Shown piece after piece: positions 1-9,587 of a DNA stretch of 64,000 bases (the stretch's first letter is position 1; each line of letters opens with the position of its first letter). This DNA comes from Cymbomonas tetramitiformis (lineage: Eukaryota; Chlorophyta; Pyramimonadophyceae; Pyramimonadales; Pyramimonadaceae). Below the pieces are notes generated by a model. That model was not told the DNA's origin. It worked only from the letters and a program-made list of their open reading frames with translations, and did not search any database. The stretch spans positions 1 to 64,000 of the forward strand of contig LGRX02014079.1 of NCBI GenBank assembly GCA_001247695.2, in the 5' to 3' direction. A program made the position numbers and the translations under genes.

Positions 1-623
1 CTAGGTAGACATTAGAAGACGCGTAGAAGATCGTCAAAAAAATGAGGAAGACGCCCCTAAGAGGGGTGTTAAGACGTTCGGTGGAACTTCTACAAGTTGC
101 AGATTTCCAGAAGACATGTCTTCCTCAAAGACATCTCTGGAGGGTAACAAGATGCACAGAAGATATCTGGGGTGTCTTCCGAATGTTTTTTGGGTGTTTT
201 TGTATTTTTTGAAAAAAAACTATAAAAAATCGCGAAAAACAAAAAAACATATAAGGTGCGCAATATTGGGCAAAACCGTACTGTGAAGGTAGAATTGCAA
301 AAAAACAAGTGGTTTGTTCGGGAGAGGGTCAAACGTACCAAGTTACTAAGTTAAAACGGCCGCCTAATTTGGTAGAAGAAACTGCTCTTGTTTTAGAGCA
401 CCATCGCTCCTAGCAACGGTCGAAGAGTCGATCACGCGCGCAGCGGACAGTGCAATCTGCGGTCCAGAAAACCCCCCCCGTCTTAATCGGACGGTCTCCA
501 TGAGTTACAGAAACTTAAAATGGCATGAAGGCGTGGGGGGGCACCCACGACGCCCCTTGTGCACTAGCGGCGTCGTTGGCGGTAATCGCCTCATATCGCT
601 AGAACACAAGGGGTATCGTGGAT

Positions 624-712
624 GCCCATGCCTCCAAGGGGATTCGAACCCCTCACCCTCGCGCGAGACGCGTTCGGCTTACCATATTTGACCACTCGGC
701 CATGCACCCACG
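624..712 (-). tRNA. tRNA-Ser/Leu-like sequence, degenerate or SINE head
   Basis: On the minus strand there is a perfect A box (TGGCCGAGTGG) and a perfect B box (GGTTCGAATCC), with an AGGGG/CCCCT T-stem. The conventional acceptor stem pairs poorly and no clean anticodon arm can be drawn. An outer GTGGGTGC/GCATCCAC pairing exists instead. It is more likely a tRNA-derived SINE head or a decayed tRNA than a working gene. The adjacent plus-strand sequence 543-622 can form a hairpin with a 17-base stem with two mismatches. Confidence 0.4.
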
Positions 713-1037
713 ATGATGGAAACCCGCTGCACGGCAAAAGTTATATTCAATAAAATCGCGTTTCCCTACAGAGAGTCCTCGATTTTCCCGTAAAAAACCA
801 TCTAGAGTTCACTCGACCGATCCGACGCGATAGGTAAAGGGGCTCGCTGATCGACGGCACTGTTTGAACGTTGGTGTCGTTTCGATACCGGTACGATCAC
901 CGGGGTACGGAACGGGATGCGTCAGAGACACGCGAAAGACCTTCTACCCGTCTTCCAGGCATCTTTGCGGCGCTAAAAAGTACCCGTTTACGATACTTCC
1001 AGCACAGTTTGACTTTTTAAAGAACTCAGAAAACAAA

Positions 1038-2932
1038 ATGTCTAATTCCTTGAAACGAAAGAATGCCAGCGGGGTGAAGGAGGGTGACCTCCGGGAGAAG
1101 TTTGAGTCGTTCGTCGCGGCGGTGGGAGGCAACGCCAGCGACGAAAACTTCATCAAGTGGCTCGTAGCAAGGGATGGGGAGGAGGGGAGCGGAGGCGGTG
1201 GGGGAAACCAACGCGGGGAGTCCAAGAAGAAGTTGTCCAAGACGGGCGGGCTCCACTTCCAAGCGGACTTCACCCGCATCATGGTGGAGCGGATTTGCGA
1301 CGGGCGGCTGGACCCGCTGCTTAACGTAACGGACCAAGCGTTTGCGGCTACGGCCTTCAGGGAGGAAGTCCTGGCCTGCAGCGACGACTACGATGTTCGT
1401 GATGTGAGCAGGCGCCTCAGGAACATGATTTGCGATTTTAGAATATTTTGGAGGTATGGGGTGTATACCTGTGTGTCGGGGAGGGGCACCGAAAAGGGAA
1501 AGTGGGTTTGGCAAGCCTCCCGGACCGCCCACCCATACTACCGCAAGCACACGGACGCCATTCAGGCGTTGGTCATTGAGACCGACGCCCGAACCAAGTA
1601 CCCAACGCACGAGGAAAAAAAGGCAGCGTTGCTCAGCATCGACGGGTTGGTGCTGCACGAGCTGCCCGCCAAGGCCTTGGACGCCTTGGACGGTGAGGCG
1701 AAGGATGAGATGGGTACGTTAATTTGTTTAATTAATTTCTGTTTCACCTGTTTTGTTGTCTCACCAAGAAGACGTCACCAGGACACCTCAGAGACGTTTT
1801 GAGAGTATTCTGCACGTCTTCCTTAGTTAATAGGGCTTAGCTAATAGGCAAGTATGACTGAGTGTCTTCTGAGTGTCTTCTGAGTGTCTTCTGAGAGTCT
1901 TCTTGTATAACATACTAACATATGCCTGTTTCAGTGGCGGCATGCTTGCAGCTCGAGTTGGAGTCAAAGACGCAGATCGAGGAGCTGGAAAAAAAGGCGG
2001 GCAGCTCTAAGGTTAGGAAGGTGGCGGAGGCGGTGGCGGAGGACAACAAGGCGAAGGGGAAGGCGGCATCGGTGGACCCGAAGGGGAAGGCGGTGGCGGA
2101 GGACCCGAAGGGGAAGAAGAAGGCGGTGGCGGAGGATGCTGAAGAGGGGTTTGAGGTGGGTAGCCACGTGGTATTGTACTGCGTGGTGGAGTCTCTGGTG
2201 AACGATCCGGAGATACTCCCCACGGGGTTCTACCACGAGAAGGGGAAGTCCGCGATATGGACCGCGGACATGCCCCTTCTCACGGGGATGATAACGCACC
2301 CACCCAATTCAAAGGATGTGGCCGCCCATGGCTTGAAGTCGGGTACAGCGAAAAAGAAGTCGGTCACCGCCCTTCACTTGAATGGCGAGTATGTTGGCAT
2401 CAAGGTATGGTTCTGCAAGCACAACCCTTAGAATACACGATATCCAGAAGATATCACATATGTCTTCTGGGTATCTTCCGCACGTCTTCTGGATATGTAT
2501 TTAGTTTCTTTAATTACGTAAGTGACATTTGCAGCTGATCGTAAACTTTTGTGTGACTGCACCCAGGTGCTCTCTTTGGCCGTAGACAAGGACGACGTTG
2601 GCTTTGACAACGCCCCGTTGCTCTTGTCCGCCTGGCAAAATGGCATGGAAATGGCCTTTGTCGGGTTGGAGAAGTTGTACGGCAAGGGCCTCAAGGCGAA
2701 CGACAAGATCGCCGGGCCGGGTGGCCTCGGGTCCCAACTTCTCACTGCGATGGAGGAGAAGACGTACCCCTTCGGGGACAAGTCAAAGGGGGGCCTGGTG
2801 GTTCCCATCAGCCACCTCCGCCCCATCTTCAAGGAGAACTTGCATCGGGCATACGAAACCACCAGCTCCGAAGCGGGGTCTCCGAAGGAAATCCTTTCTA
2901 GTGCTAGTAGTGAAGACGGTTCTGATGATTGA
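1038..2932 (+). CDS. Unknown three-exon gene inside the repeat-flanked element
   Basis: Exons are 1038-1713, 1935-2404 and 2567-2932. Joined, they give an uninterrupted frame of 503 codons plus stop. Intron 1 (1714-1934) starts GTACGT and ends TTTCAG with phase 1; intron 2 (2405-2566) starts GTATGG and ends CCCAG with phase 0. The start chosen is the ATG giving MSNSLKRK; the frame is open further upstream to 864. Visible features are a Gly-rich linker around residues 55-60, a predicted coiled-coil and Lys/Ala/Glu-rich stretch after exon 1, and an acidic Ser-rich C-terminus (SSASSEDGSDD). I recognise no domain. Both introns contain GTCTTCTGA-type repeats identical in style to the flanking repeats, which ties the gene to the element. 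It may be a transposon-encoded protein, but no catalytic motif is evident. Confidence 0.7.
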
Positions 2933-3054
2933 AACTGTAAATATGTAAATAAATAGCTTTGTAAAAAACCTTCTTCTTTGTTCCATTTGTATCATCCTGC
3001 CAACGAACTGCATGCGTGTAACCTGGACGCATACGTATAGCGACTTTTGGTAGA

Positions 3055-3720
3055 GTTACAGAAGACGTCCGGAAGATGTCTTCTTGACGTCTTCTGCACA
3101 TCTTCTGGGTTCCGGAAGACGTCTTCTGCACATCTTCTGGATCCCAGAAGATGTGCAGAAGATGTCCGGAAGACATCTTCTGGACGTCTTCTAATGTCTG
3201 TATAATGATATGTATATATATAATAAGACGTCCAGAAGACGTCCCGAAGATATCTTCTGAACGTCTTCTGCATGACTTCTGTACATCTTCTGGATTCCGG
3301 AAGATGTCTTCTATACGTCTTCTGGATTCCAGAAGATATCCAGAAGACATCTAGAAGACGTCTTCTACGCGACTTCTAATGTCTACCATCTTCTGAGTTC
3401 TGGAAGACGTCCAGAAGATCTTCCGGGAAGATGTTCAGAAGACACCTAAAAGATATCAAGAAGACATCTTCCGGAATTCAGAAGATGTACAGAAGTCATA
3501 CACAAGACGTCCATAAGATAACTTCTGGACGTCTTCCCGGAAGATCTTCTGAACGTCTTCTGGAAACCAGAAGATGGTAGACATTAGAATGCGCGCAGAA
3601 GACGTCTTATGGACGTATTCTGGGTGTCTTCTGGACCCAGAAGACGTCTCAGAAGACGTTCAGAAGACGTTCAGAAGACGTTCAGAAGACGCGTCTTCTG
3701 GTTTTCCCAGAATGTAGGGT
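3055..3720. repeat. Dense AGAAGAC/GTCTTCT self-complementary repeat block
   Basis: Dozens of AGAAGAC words and their reverse complements alternate here, often as CCAGAAGA...TCTTCTGG hairpins. The part 3368-3592 is a larger palindrome: its left arm (CTTCTAATGTCTACCATC...) matches the reverse complement of the right arm ending GATGGTAGACATTAG at about 90 percent by eye. The same words occur at 100-200, in the introns 1714-1934 and 2405-2566, and nowhere else in comparable density. Confidence 0.8.
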
Positions 3721-3741
3721 ATGTACAGTCACAGGGTGGTG

Positions 3742-3933
3742 TGCTGGATTCAGTGACCCGTAGGTCATAACTATTCTGACTCCCGTTAGCTGTACCAGTA
3801 CTCGTACAGTACTAGGTGACAGATCCCTAGGTCACAGACACGTTATATTCGTTTAACTCTTATAATCAGTTTACACTTGTATGAAAGCGATTCAGTGACC
3901 GCCCCGATATAATACGTTATATTATATCTCACA
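3742..3933 (+). mobile_element. Solo or truncated LTR (same family as element at 37174)
   Basis: The 192-bp sequence starts TGCTGGATTCAGTGACCC and ends ATATCTCACA, matching in reverse the 190-bp LTRs at 37174-37363 and 42165-42354. It is preceded by the internal-end motif CACAGGGTGGTG, which looks like the polypurine tract, so this is a 3' LTR in plus orientation with almost all of its element missing. Confidence 0.75.
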
Positions 3934-5215
3934 CCACCGTCTGAGCTGAGCTGTCACCGAAATGTATAGGTACCATGTGCACCATTTTACTCAGCTTGCA
4001 AGTGAAGGCAACAAACGCGTCATTTCCCCGCTCTGTGAGAGGTAATCTCGTGACGAAATCAACCCCCACCTCCTGCCAGTTCCTCAAGGGAATGGAATGT
4101 GGGTTGAGCAGCCCATCTGGATATGATGCTCGTGGACGCACATCCTGGCAAGTGGGACAGGAGGCTACCCATTTCGCCACATCCTCTGTAGCGTTCTTCC
4201 ACCGGAATCTACGCAGCACCCTTTCCAGCGTCTTCTCTCGCCCTGTATGACCTGCTGCCACTGAGTCGTGAGCCTCCCAAAATATCACATCCCGCAGGGG
4301 CGAGTCCTCTCCCAGCACCAACTGATAGCGGCCTGCTGCTACTCTCCACAGTACATCTCCCACGATCAAGGTTGTCAATCAGATAAAAATCAGACTGATA
4401 TCAGATCTGATCGGTCTGATCTGATCTGATACCTCTGATACCTCTGATTCGTCTGATCGTGGGAGGCACGGGAACATATGGGTGCCTGAAGGGACTATTT
4501 TGGGGACATTTTGGACAATTTTTACCCATACTAAAACGTCACATCTGATATTTTACATCGGCCCACTGTAAGAATCCGATTCATCGATGAAATATCGGCG
4601 GTTATCGATAAATTATCGACGAGTATCGATAAAAATCGCATAATGTCGATATTTATCATTAAAACATGAAGGTATCGACACACATCGATAAATTATCGGC
4701 CATTGTGGGCTGTAAGGACACACTCGAAAGCATGTTCGCGAAAAGCAAACAGAATCGTGTCGATATTTTATCGATATATGTCGATGATTTATCGATATAT
4801 GTCGACTCATAAATACGTTTATCGGTAAACATCGATATCTTATCGGCAAACTACGAAATTTTATCGACACATGTCAATATCCATCGATAATTTATCGAAA
4901 TATTCCCCGTACCAACGAATGAGTATTCCATTTCGTCACCGTATCATTCGACATATGATCGTTACTACCCGTCTGATTTTCGTCTGATTCTGATCTGATT
5001 CTGATCTGATCTGATCTGATCTGATCTGATCTGATTCTGATTATGTCTGATTGACAACCTTGCCCACGATACGAAACTCCTTCGCTGCCTGATGTGGTGC
5101 CGCCTTGACCCGCTCGCGCAGCTCTCGTAAGGGTCCCTTCCGAGTATAGTCATCTCGCAGTGCTTCAAGAAATGTGGAGTCTGTGGGCGGCTCAGTTGTG
5201 TCTCGCACCTTTCAT
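3934..5215 (-). pseudogene. Ty3/gypsy-type retrotransposon integrase fragment, split by a MITE
   Basis: On the minus strand the reading frame runs through 5215-5071 and, after the MITE at 4367-5062, through 4366-3934. The encoded fragment has the integrase zinc-binding pattern (HDSVAAGHTG ... CPTC) followed by the start of the core domain (VGVDFVTRLPL), which holds the first catalytic aspartate. It is cut off after this by an LTR, so the rest of the catalytic triad is missing. The frame is open on both sides of the inserted element, so the insertion broke a coding copy. Only a fragment remains and it cannot be functional. Confidence 0.8.
4367..5062. mobile_element. hAT-type MITE (696 bp) inserted in the integrase fragment
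   Basis: Perfect 17-bp terminal inverted repeats, CAAGGTTGTCAATCAGA, bound the element. It is flanked by a perfect 8-bp target duplication CCCACGAT (4359-4366 and 5063-5070). Eight-base duplications with ends starting CA-G point to the hAT superfamily. It carries no coding capacity: subterminal ATCTGATCTGA repeats surround a core rich in ATCGATAAATTATCGA-like palindromes. Confidence 0.9.
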
Positions 5216-5263
5216 ATCTATATTGGTTCCAGGATTGTCTGATATCCGTGAACCGGGATATTC

Positions 5264-5339
5264 CAATAAGTAGCTCTAACGGCAAAGCGCTCGTCCGGTT
5301 TGCGAGAGGTCCGTGGATCGATTCCCGGCCGGGCTCGCC
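5264..5339 (+). tRNA. tRNA-like sequence fused to an LTR end
   Basis: A box-like TAGCTCTAACGG, a good five-pair anticodon stem (CTCGT/GCGAG) around a seven-base loop with GGT in the anticodon position, a B box GGATCGATTCC, and a TTTTT terminator at 5340 are visible. Base 33 of the loop is C instead of T, the T-stem has mismatches, and the 5' acceptor strand is replaced by the end of an LTR (GGATATTCC at about 5258-5266). It is probably a 5'-truncated tRNA pseudogene or a tRNA fragment captured by a retroelement. Confidence 0.4.
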
Positions 5340-5389
5340 TTTTTCGGGCTGCTGGTCTAGCGGTACACTTTCTGTTTCCCCATGAGATA

Positions 5390-5645
5390 TACATACGTAT
5401 AAGGAATATATATATATATATATATACAGTGAAGGGCGAAAAGCACAGTCATGCCGGGTGCTCGTGAAGGAAGTAGCATACAACTGATAAGCGTGTGTTA
5501 AGATACACGGATGTCTAACTAGGACGGAAGTTGTGGTATTGAGTCACAATCACGGGTGACACATACATGCCACACACGGCGAGGGGTGAAGCTAGGAGAA
5601 GCAGGCCCCCATCAGTGGGGGGGAACGAATCGCGGGCTCGTTCCC
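5390..5645 (-). mobile_element. Solo LTR related to element D (9843-14986)
   Basis: It shares the (AT)n tract, GCCGGGTGCTCGT, CACACGGCGAGGGGTGA and the terminal TTCCCCGT with the LTRs at 9843-10119 and 14742-14986, but is clearly diverged. No target duplication was identified, and edges are approximate. Confidence 0.6.
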
Positions 5646-5730
5646 CGTCGGTGAAGCGTCACGGTTTCAAAATGACCTCCTGTGCATGGTTCCGATTGGT
5701 ACAACTCTCAAAATCGACGGTTCTACAAAG

Positions 5731-6217
5731 TGCTGAAATCTGTATAGGCAGCCCTGACCGGGAGTCCCGGTGCAGGCCCCTATGACAGATAACTAGGACC
5801 AACATTGGACTGCTGACTGATCTGTAGGTTCGCACTGTGACACACGTTATGTCACAGGTAGGTTAGACACCGAGACCGTCCGAGACCGTTCCGGGTATAT
5901 CTAGCTTAGGGTTTATTTATCTTATGAGTTTATCCACACAGAGTTCGGGATTGTCTGCTGAAATCTGTATAGGCAGCCCTGACCGGGAGTCCCGGTGCAG
6001 GCCCCTATGACAGACTCCTAGGTAGCCAACACTGGACCTGTGACTGATCCGTAAGCCCGTGCGGTGACACATCAAGGTGTCACAGGTAGCTAGAACCGAG
6101 ACCGTTCCGACTCCGTGACCGTTCCGGGTATATCTAGATTAGGGTTTATTTCTTATACGATTTTATCTATATTGGTTCCAGGACTGTCTGATATCCGTGA
6201 ACCGGGATATTCCAGTA
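5731..6217 (+). mobile_element. Two tandem LTR copies of family F
   Basis: The first copy begins TGCTGAAATCTGTATAGG at 5731 and runs into a second copy starting at 5956; the second ends GATATTCCAGTA at 6217. Other copies are at 15075-15337 and 33920-34183, and a 3' end fragment is at about 5216-5268. At 15075 the copy is preceded by GGGGTGGTG, the same polypurine-like end as the other LTR families here, which sets plus orientation. Confidence 0.7.
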
Positions 6218-7003
6218 GGTCGTGGACCCATTCCACGTTATTTTCCACAGCGAATTTGGCCATGATTGGCTAAAACAGCCGCTTTGAGAGGTGGTGCGCG
6301 ACGGCGCGTTTGGGTACGCACGGGAAATTTGAGATGAGCGGTTTGCGGTGAGCGTCTTGAGCCGCAGCTATGGGGATTCGACCTGGACCGGGCCTAGTCG
6401 ACGCAATGTTCATTTACGGTATTACGCTTGCCCTGATCCCGCTTGCTACCGATTTTTGGGCTGGTGGCTATAGCACCTTCGACCTCGACGACGTCTTCCA
6501 GTGCCCCTCGCTCGCATGGCTCTGCCGCTCTTTCCGTAACTGAGGCGTTGCATCTTCCCCACGACATTACCCGAACGCGCCCCGGCGTACCACCTCCCAT
6601 CAAGCTTTCAGATTTATGGGAGTTACCACGAGAGCGAAGAAGTCCCTCACGAGGGACAGCGACATTGATGCCTCGCTGAGGCTTATCGACGGGGTTCGGA
6701 ACAGCCCGACGGTGCGGACGCCGACTGTCCCGACAACACACTATTCGATGAAAATGACATTATCATATGTCATTTTTGGATTTATATATATTTCATAAAA
6801 ATCAGGGTTTAGTGATATTTATGCGCGAAATAGGGATACATAAAGGCAACAAGCTAGAAAAGTGCAGTATGCGTACAATGAAAACACCGAAATGTGCATA
6901 CATGTATCATTCTTTATTCAAATGTTTACGAGCAGAGTACTTTTCACCCTATACCGTCGAGGCATGACTAATACTATCAGTCAGGGCGGTCGACAAATCC
7001 TGC
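6218..7003. other. No recognisable gene
   Basis: Short open frames of up to about 115 codons occur on both strands without recognisable motifs. The GC-rich part (6380-6740) could be decayed retroelement coding sequence; the part after 6750 is AT-rich and featureless. Confidence 0.4.
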
Positions 7004-7007
7004 TAAT

Positions 7008-7635
7008 TTATTCAGCATTCTCTTCGGTCTCATCTTCATCTAACTCTTCTTCCTCAGATTCGACAGTGGCTGCTTCCTTCCCCTTACTCGTCGGGTCAGT
7101 CTTCTTTTTTGGCTTCGTCTCGGCATCCTGATCGGGCTCGGCGTCGAAATTGGTCAGCCGTTGCTGCGCAGAGCTGACCATGTACGGGTCGTGGTCGAAG
7201 CCGATCGCGTTCAAACCACACCTCATGGCGGCCATGGACGTCGAGCCGACGCAGCAGCAAGCGTCGAGAATCCAGTTGAGTGGATGGCCGTCGTCATCCA
7301 CCTTGCCCGGATTGTCACCGAGCATGTGGCACTGGATCAGCTCCATCAACAGTGCTAGGGGTTTCTGATGGTTATTTACGACTTTGCCGTCGCGTTTGTA
7401 CATCTGGTGCACAACCGGGAAGCCGCGCAAAAGTGACGCGCGGCTTAAACGTTCACCTTCCCCCAGATCAAAGTTGAACATCCACTCCGGTTTTTTAGAA
7501 GACTCCCCCGCGGCATCGCTCTTTACATGGTACCCCAGGACCCCACATTCAATGTCATTGAAGCGTACGGACTTGTTGGGGTTCATGTGCACGTTCTGCT
7601 TGTGCCAGAAGAACCGCTCCGCGCGGCCGGAGCAG
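7008..7635 (-). pseudogene. C-terminal fragment of an N6/N4-type DNA methyltransferase
   Basis: On the minus strand the frame runs from about 7635 to a stop at 7008. It contains LNWILDACCCVGSTSMAAM, then a CG-x-x-AIGFDHDPYM stretch and an AQQRL helix. This is the S-adenosylmethionine-binding FxGxG-type motif and following helix of DNA methylases that carry this motif at the C-terminus (PF01555-like order), although the usual DPFxGxG is altered to DACCCVG. An acidic Lys/Glu tail follows. The same segment organisation appears in the full gene at 48599-53352 (DPFMGTG), so this is a second, diverged copy. The upstream part with the catalytic DPPW-type motif is absent, because sequence past 7635 is retrotransposon gag on the other strand. 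Confidence 0.6.
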
Positions 7636-7639
7636 TAAA

Positions 7640-9587
7640 CCGCGCTCCTGACTGGCAGCCCACCGACGAGACCCGCAAGCTATCGCTCTACAACCGCCTC
7701 GACCCAATCGTCTACGCGGCGGTGAAGGTGCGGTACCCGCTTGCGGGTGACCTTCGTGGCGTCCCCCTTCGTTCCCTCCAGGCCCTGGTTGTGGCAATTT
7801 ATCAGGCATGGGCACAGACGGAGGAGGAGGGGGCAGCGGTGCGTGAGAAGCACACGTTGGGGACGGACGGCAAGCCCTCCGCTCTCGCCACGTCGTCGGA
7901 GTACGCGGTGCTCCTCGAGGAGAAATGATCGCGGCCTTAAAGGCCTTGGTGCGTGGTAGCCGTGCGGGCGGGGGGCAGCAGCCGCAGCAGCAACATCGGG
8001 GGAAGCAGCATCAGAGGGGGTTTCGCGTTGGTGCGGGCAGCCCCCCCCCGCCGTCGGCTTCGACCGCGACAACATGAAGGCGAAGCCGCTGTGCCACCGC
8101 TGCCGCAAGGCCGGTAAAGGTGAGGTGTATCACCCTTACCGCGAGCAGGGAAGATATCTTCCTGGGATTGGCCGGCCCGGGGCCGTGTCACGGAGGCCCG
8201 GGCCGAAGGCGGGCCGAAGGCGGGCCGAAGGCGGGCCGAAGGAAAAGTTGCGGATGGGCCGAGTCGCATTGAGGGAAAAAACGATAAATTTCCAAAATTT
8301 TATCGATTTTTGACAAATTGCCATACTTAAAATTAAAATTTTGCGCCTGCGGTGGGCAATTTTGGGTTCGGGCCGAGACGGGCGGAAATGTGGCCGAAGT
8401 AAATTCCCAATGCGGGCCGAGTCACCTCCGCGGAAGATATCTACCCTGACCGCGAGTGCCCGCTTGGCGGTCGCCAACATTCACCCGCCACGGTCGCGGC
8501 TTTCTGCATTCCCATTGAGCAGGAGGACGCGGAGGGCCTGCACGCACTGGCGCTAGTGCAGGTCTTCCAGGACGCGGCGGACACCGGACCGGAGGCATTT
8601 TCGCATGCGGCATTGGCGTATGGTCCGCCCGCGGTGCTCTCCGCGGACGGCGTCGGGGGGATCGACGTGGCGGCCTACGGTTTCTCCGTGCCGCCTCCGC
8701 CTTCCGGTGAGAGGGACGACGAGGACATCTTGCGGCGACTTGATGCCCTCACCTCTGAGGTTCAGGCCGCCCAAGAGAAGGTACATTTCACCCACGCATC
8801 TTTTGTTCCCGGGAGTGAGGTGGAGGAGCATGCATCGGCTGTGGTGTGTGGCCTTGCCGCGGCGGCGGGGATTACGCCGGAGGAGCAGGTTCCGGCAGGT
8901 GGTGCGGCGGCATCGGCGTCCGCCGTGCAGGCCCCTGCTATGCCTGTCTCGCAGGTGGAGGATGTGGAGCCCGCGCCAACTCAATCGGCGCGGGTGACCA
9001 CCACGGCGGCGACGGGCGGCGAGTTCGAGGGATTCGTGCAGACGGTTAATCACGCCGCAGTCCAGCCGTCTTACCTCACTGGGTACGACACGGATGAGTA
9101 CGAGGACTTCGCCGACGGCACTTTCGCGGTGAAGTCGCGGACTCCGGCCATCTCGGCGAATCGTGCGTCGGAGTCCGCAGCCCACGTGCCTCGGTCTGGT
9201 GGTGCTTCCCGCACCTATGGTTGTGGCAAGCCGCCATGGGGCTTCCCCGCACACGCGGGTACGTGGGGCTTTTCTTTCTTCGTCTCTCTTATCCTCTTGA
9301 TCTCGATCATGGGAGTGGGGGCTGCCGCCTACACGGCGGCCAACGACATCGACTCTGTACAGGTATCGGGTCGGGCTGCTCCCGCAGCCTGTGCTGTGCA
9401 GGGGGGACTTGTGCATCTACCCGGGTATCTCCGAGCTGGACCCCGTCACTCTGGATGCGGTACTGCACTCCCTGGGTGCTGCGACGGTGGTTCACCGGCC
9501 GCCTGACCCACTGGAGTGCAGCGCTGCAAACTACTACTATGGGCATTGTGGTGACGGTACTCCTCTGTCCTTTGACCCCGAGTAGCG
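7640..9587 (+). pseudogene. LTR-retrotransposon gag-like gene with zinc knuckle and membrane segment
   Basis: An N-terminal helical gag-like part (about 7640-7927, with LSLYNRLDPIVY), a Gln/Gly-rich stretch, and a Cys-Cys-His-Cys knuckle (PLCHRCRKAG ... YHPYR|ECPL) are readable. The knuckle is interrupted by a MITE at 8146-8448; removing it with one target copy restores a CX2CX9HX4C pattern. After it come an acidic linker and, near 9250-9340, a strongly hydrophobic segment (WGFSFFVSLILLISIMGVGA) followed by Cys-rich sequence (LCRGDLCIYPG) in a shifted frame ending at 9587. Frames change near 7928, at a run of nine C at about 8041-8049, and near 9360, so the copy is broken or mis-assembled. 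No protease, reverse transcriptase or integrase is seen. Confidence 0.6.
8146..8448. mobile_element. hAT-type MITE (303 bp) in the zinc knuckle
   Basis: The ends CAGGGAAGATATCTTCC and GGAAGATATCTACCCTG are near-perfect inverted repeats. A perfect 8-bp target duplication ACCGCGAG lies at 8138-8145 and 8449-8456. The interior is GC-rich GGGCCGAAGGC repeats around an ATCGAT-containing AT core. A second copy in inverted orientation lies at 35994-36274. Confidence 0.9.

Larger units (their letters stand above)
1..3391. mobile_element. Candidate DNA transposon with inverted ends and one spliced gene
   Basis: The left end (about 5-33) reads GGTAGACATTAGAAG followed by a CGCGTAGAAGA block, and the reverse complement of nearly the same sequence lies at about 3358-3391. 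A plus-strand gene of unknown function (1038-2932) sits between them. Both end regions and both introns of that gene are filled with AGAAGAC/GTCTTCT words. This layout fits an autonomous DNA element with long repetitive ends. The left flank is only about four bases in this window, so a target duplication cannot be checked. It could instead be a host gene sandwiched between dispersed repeats. Confidence 0.45.

Noticed and set aside
1026..1658. Minus-strand ORF of 210 codons
   Set aside because: It is antisense to exon 1 of the spliced gene, which has consistent splice sites and continues through three exons.
8553..9416. Minus-strand ORF of 287 codons, Arg-rich
   Set aside because: It is the antisense shadow of the plus-strand gag-like gene; composition is typical of GC-rich antisense frames.
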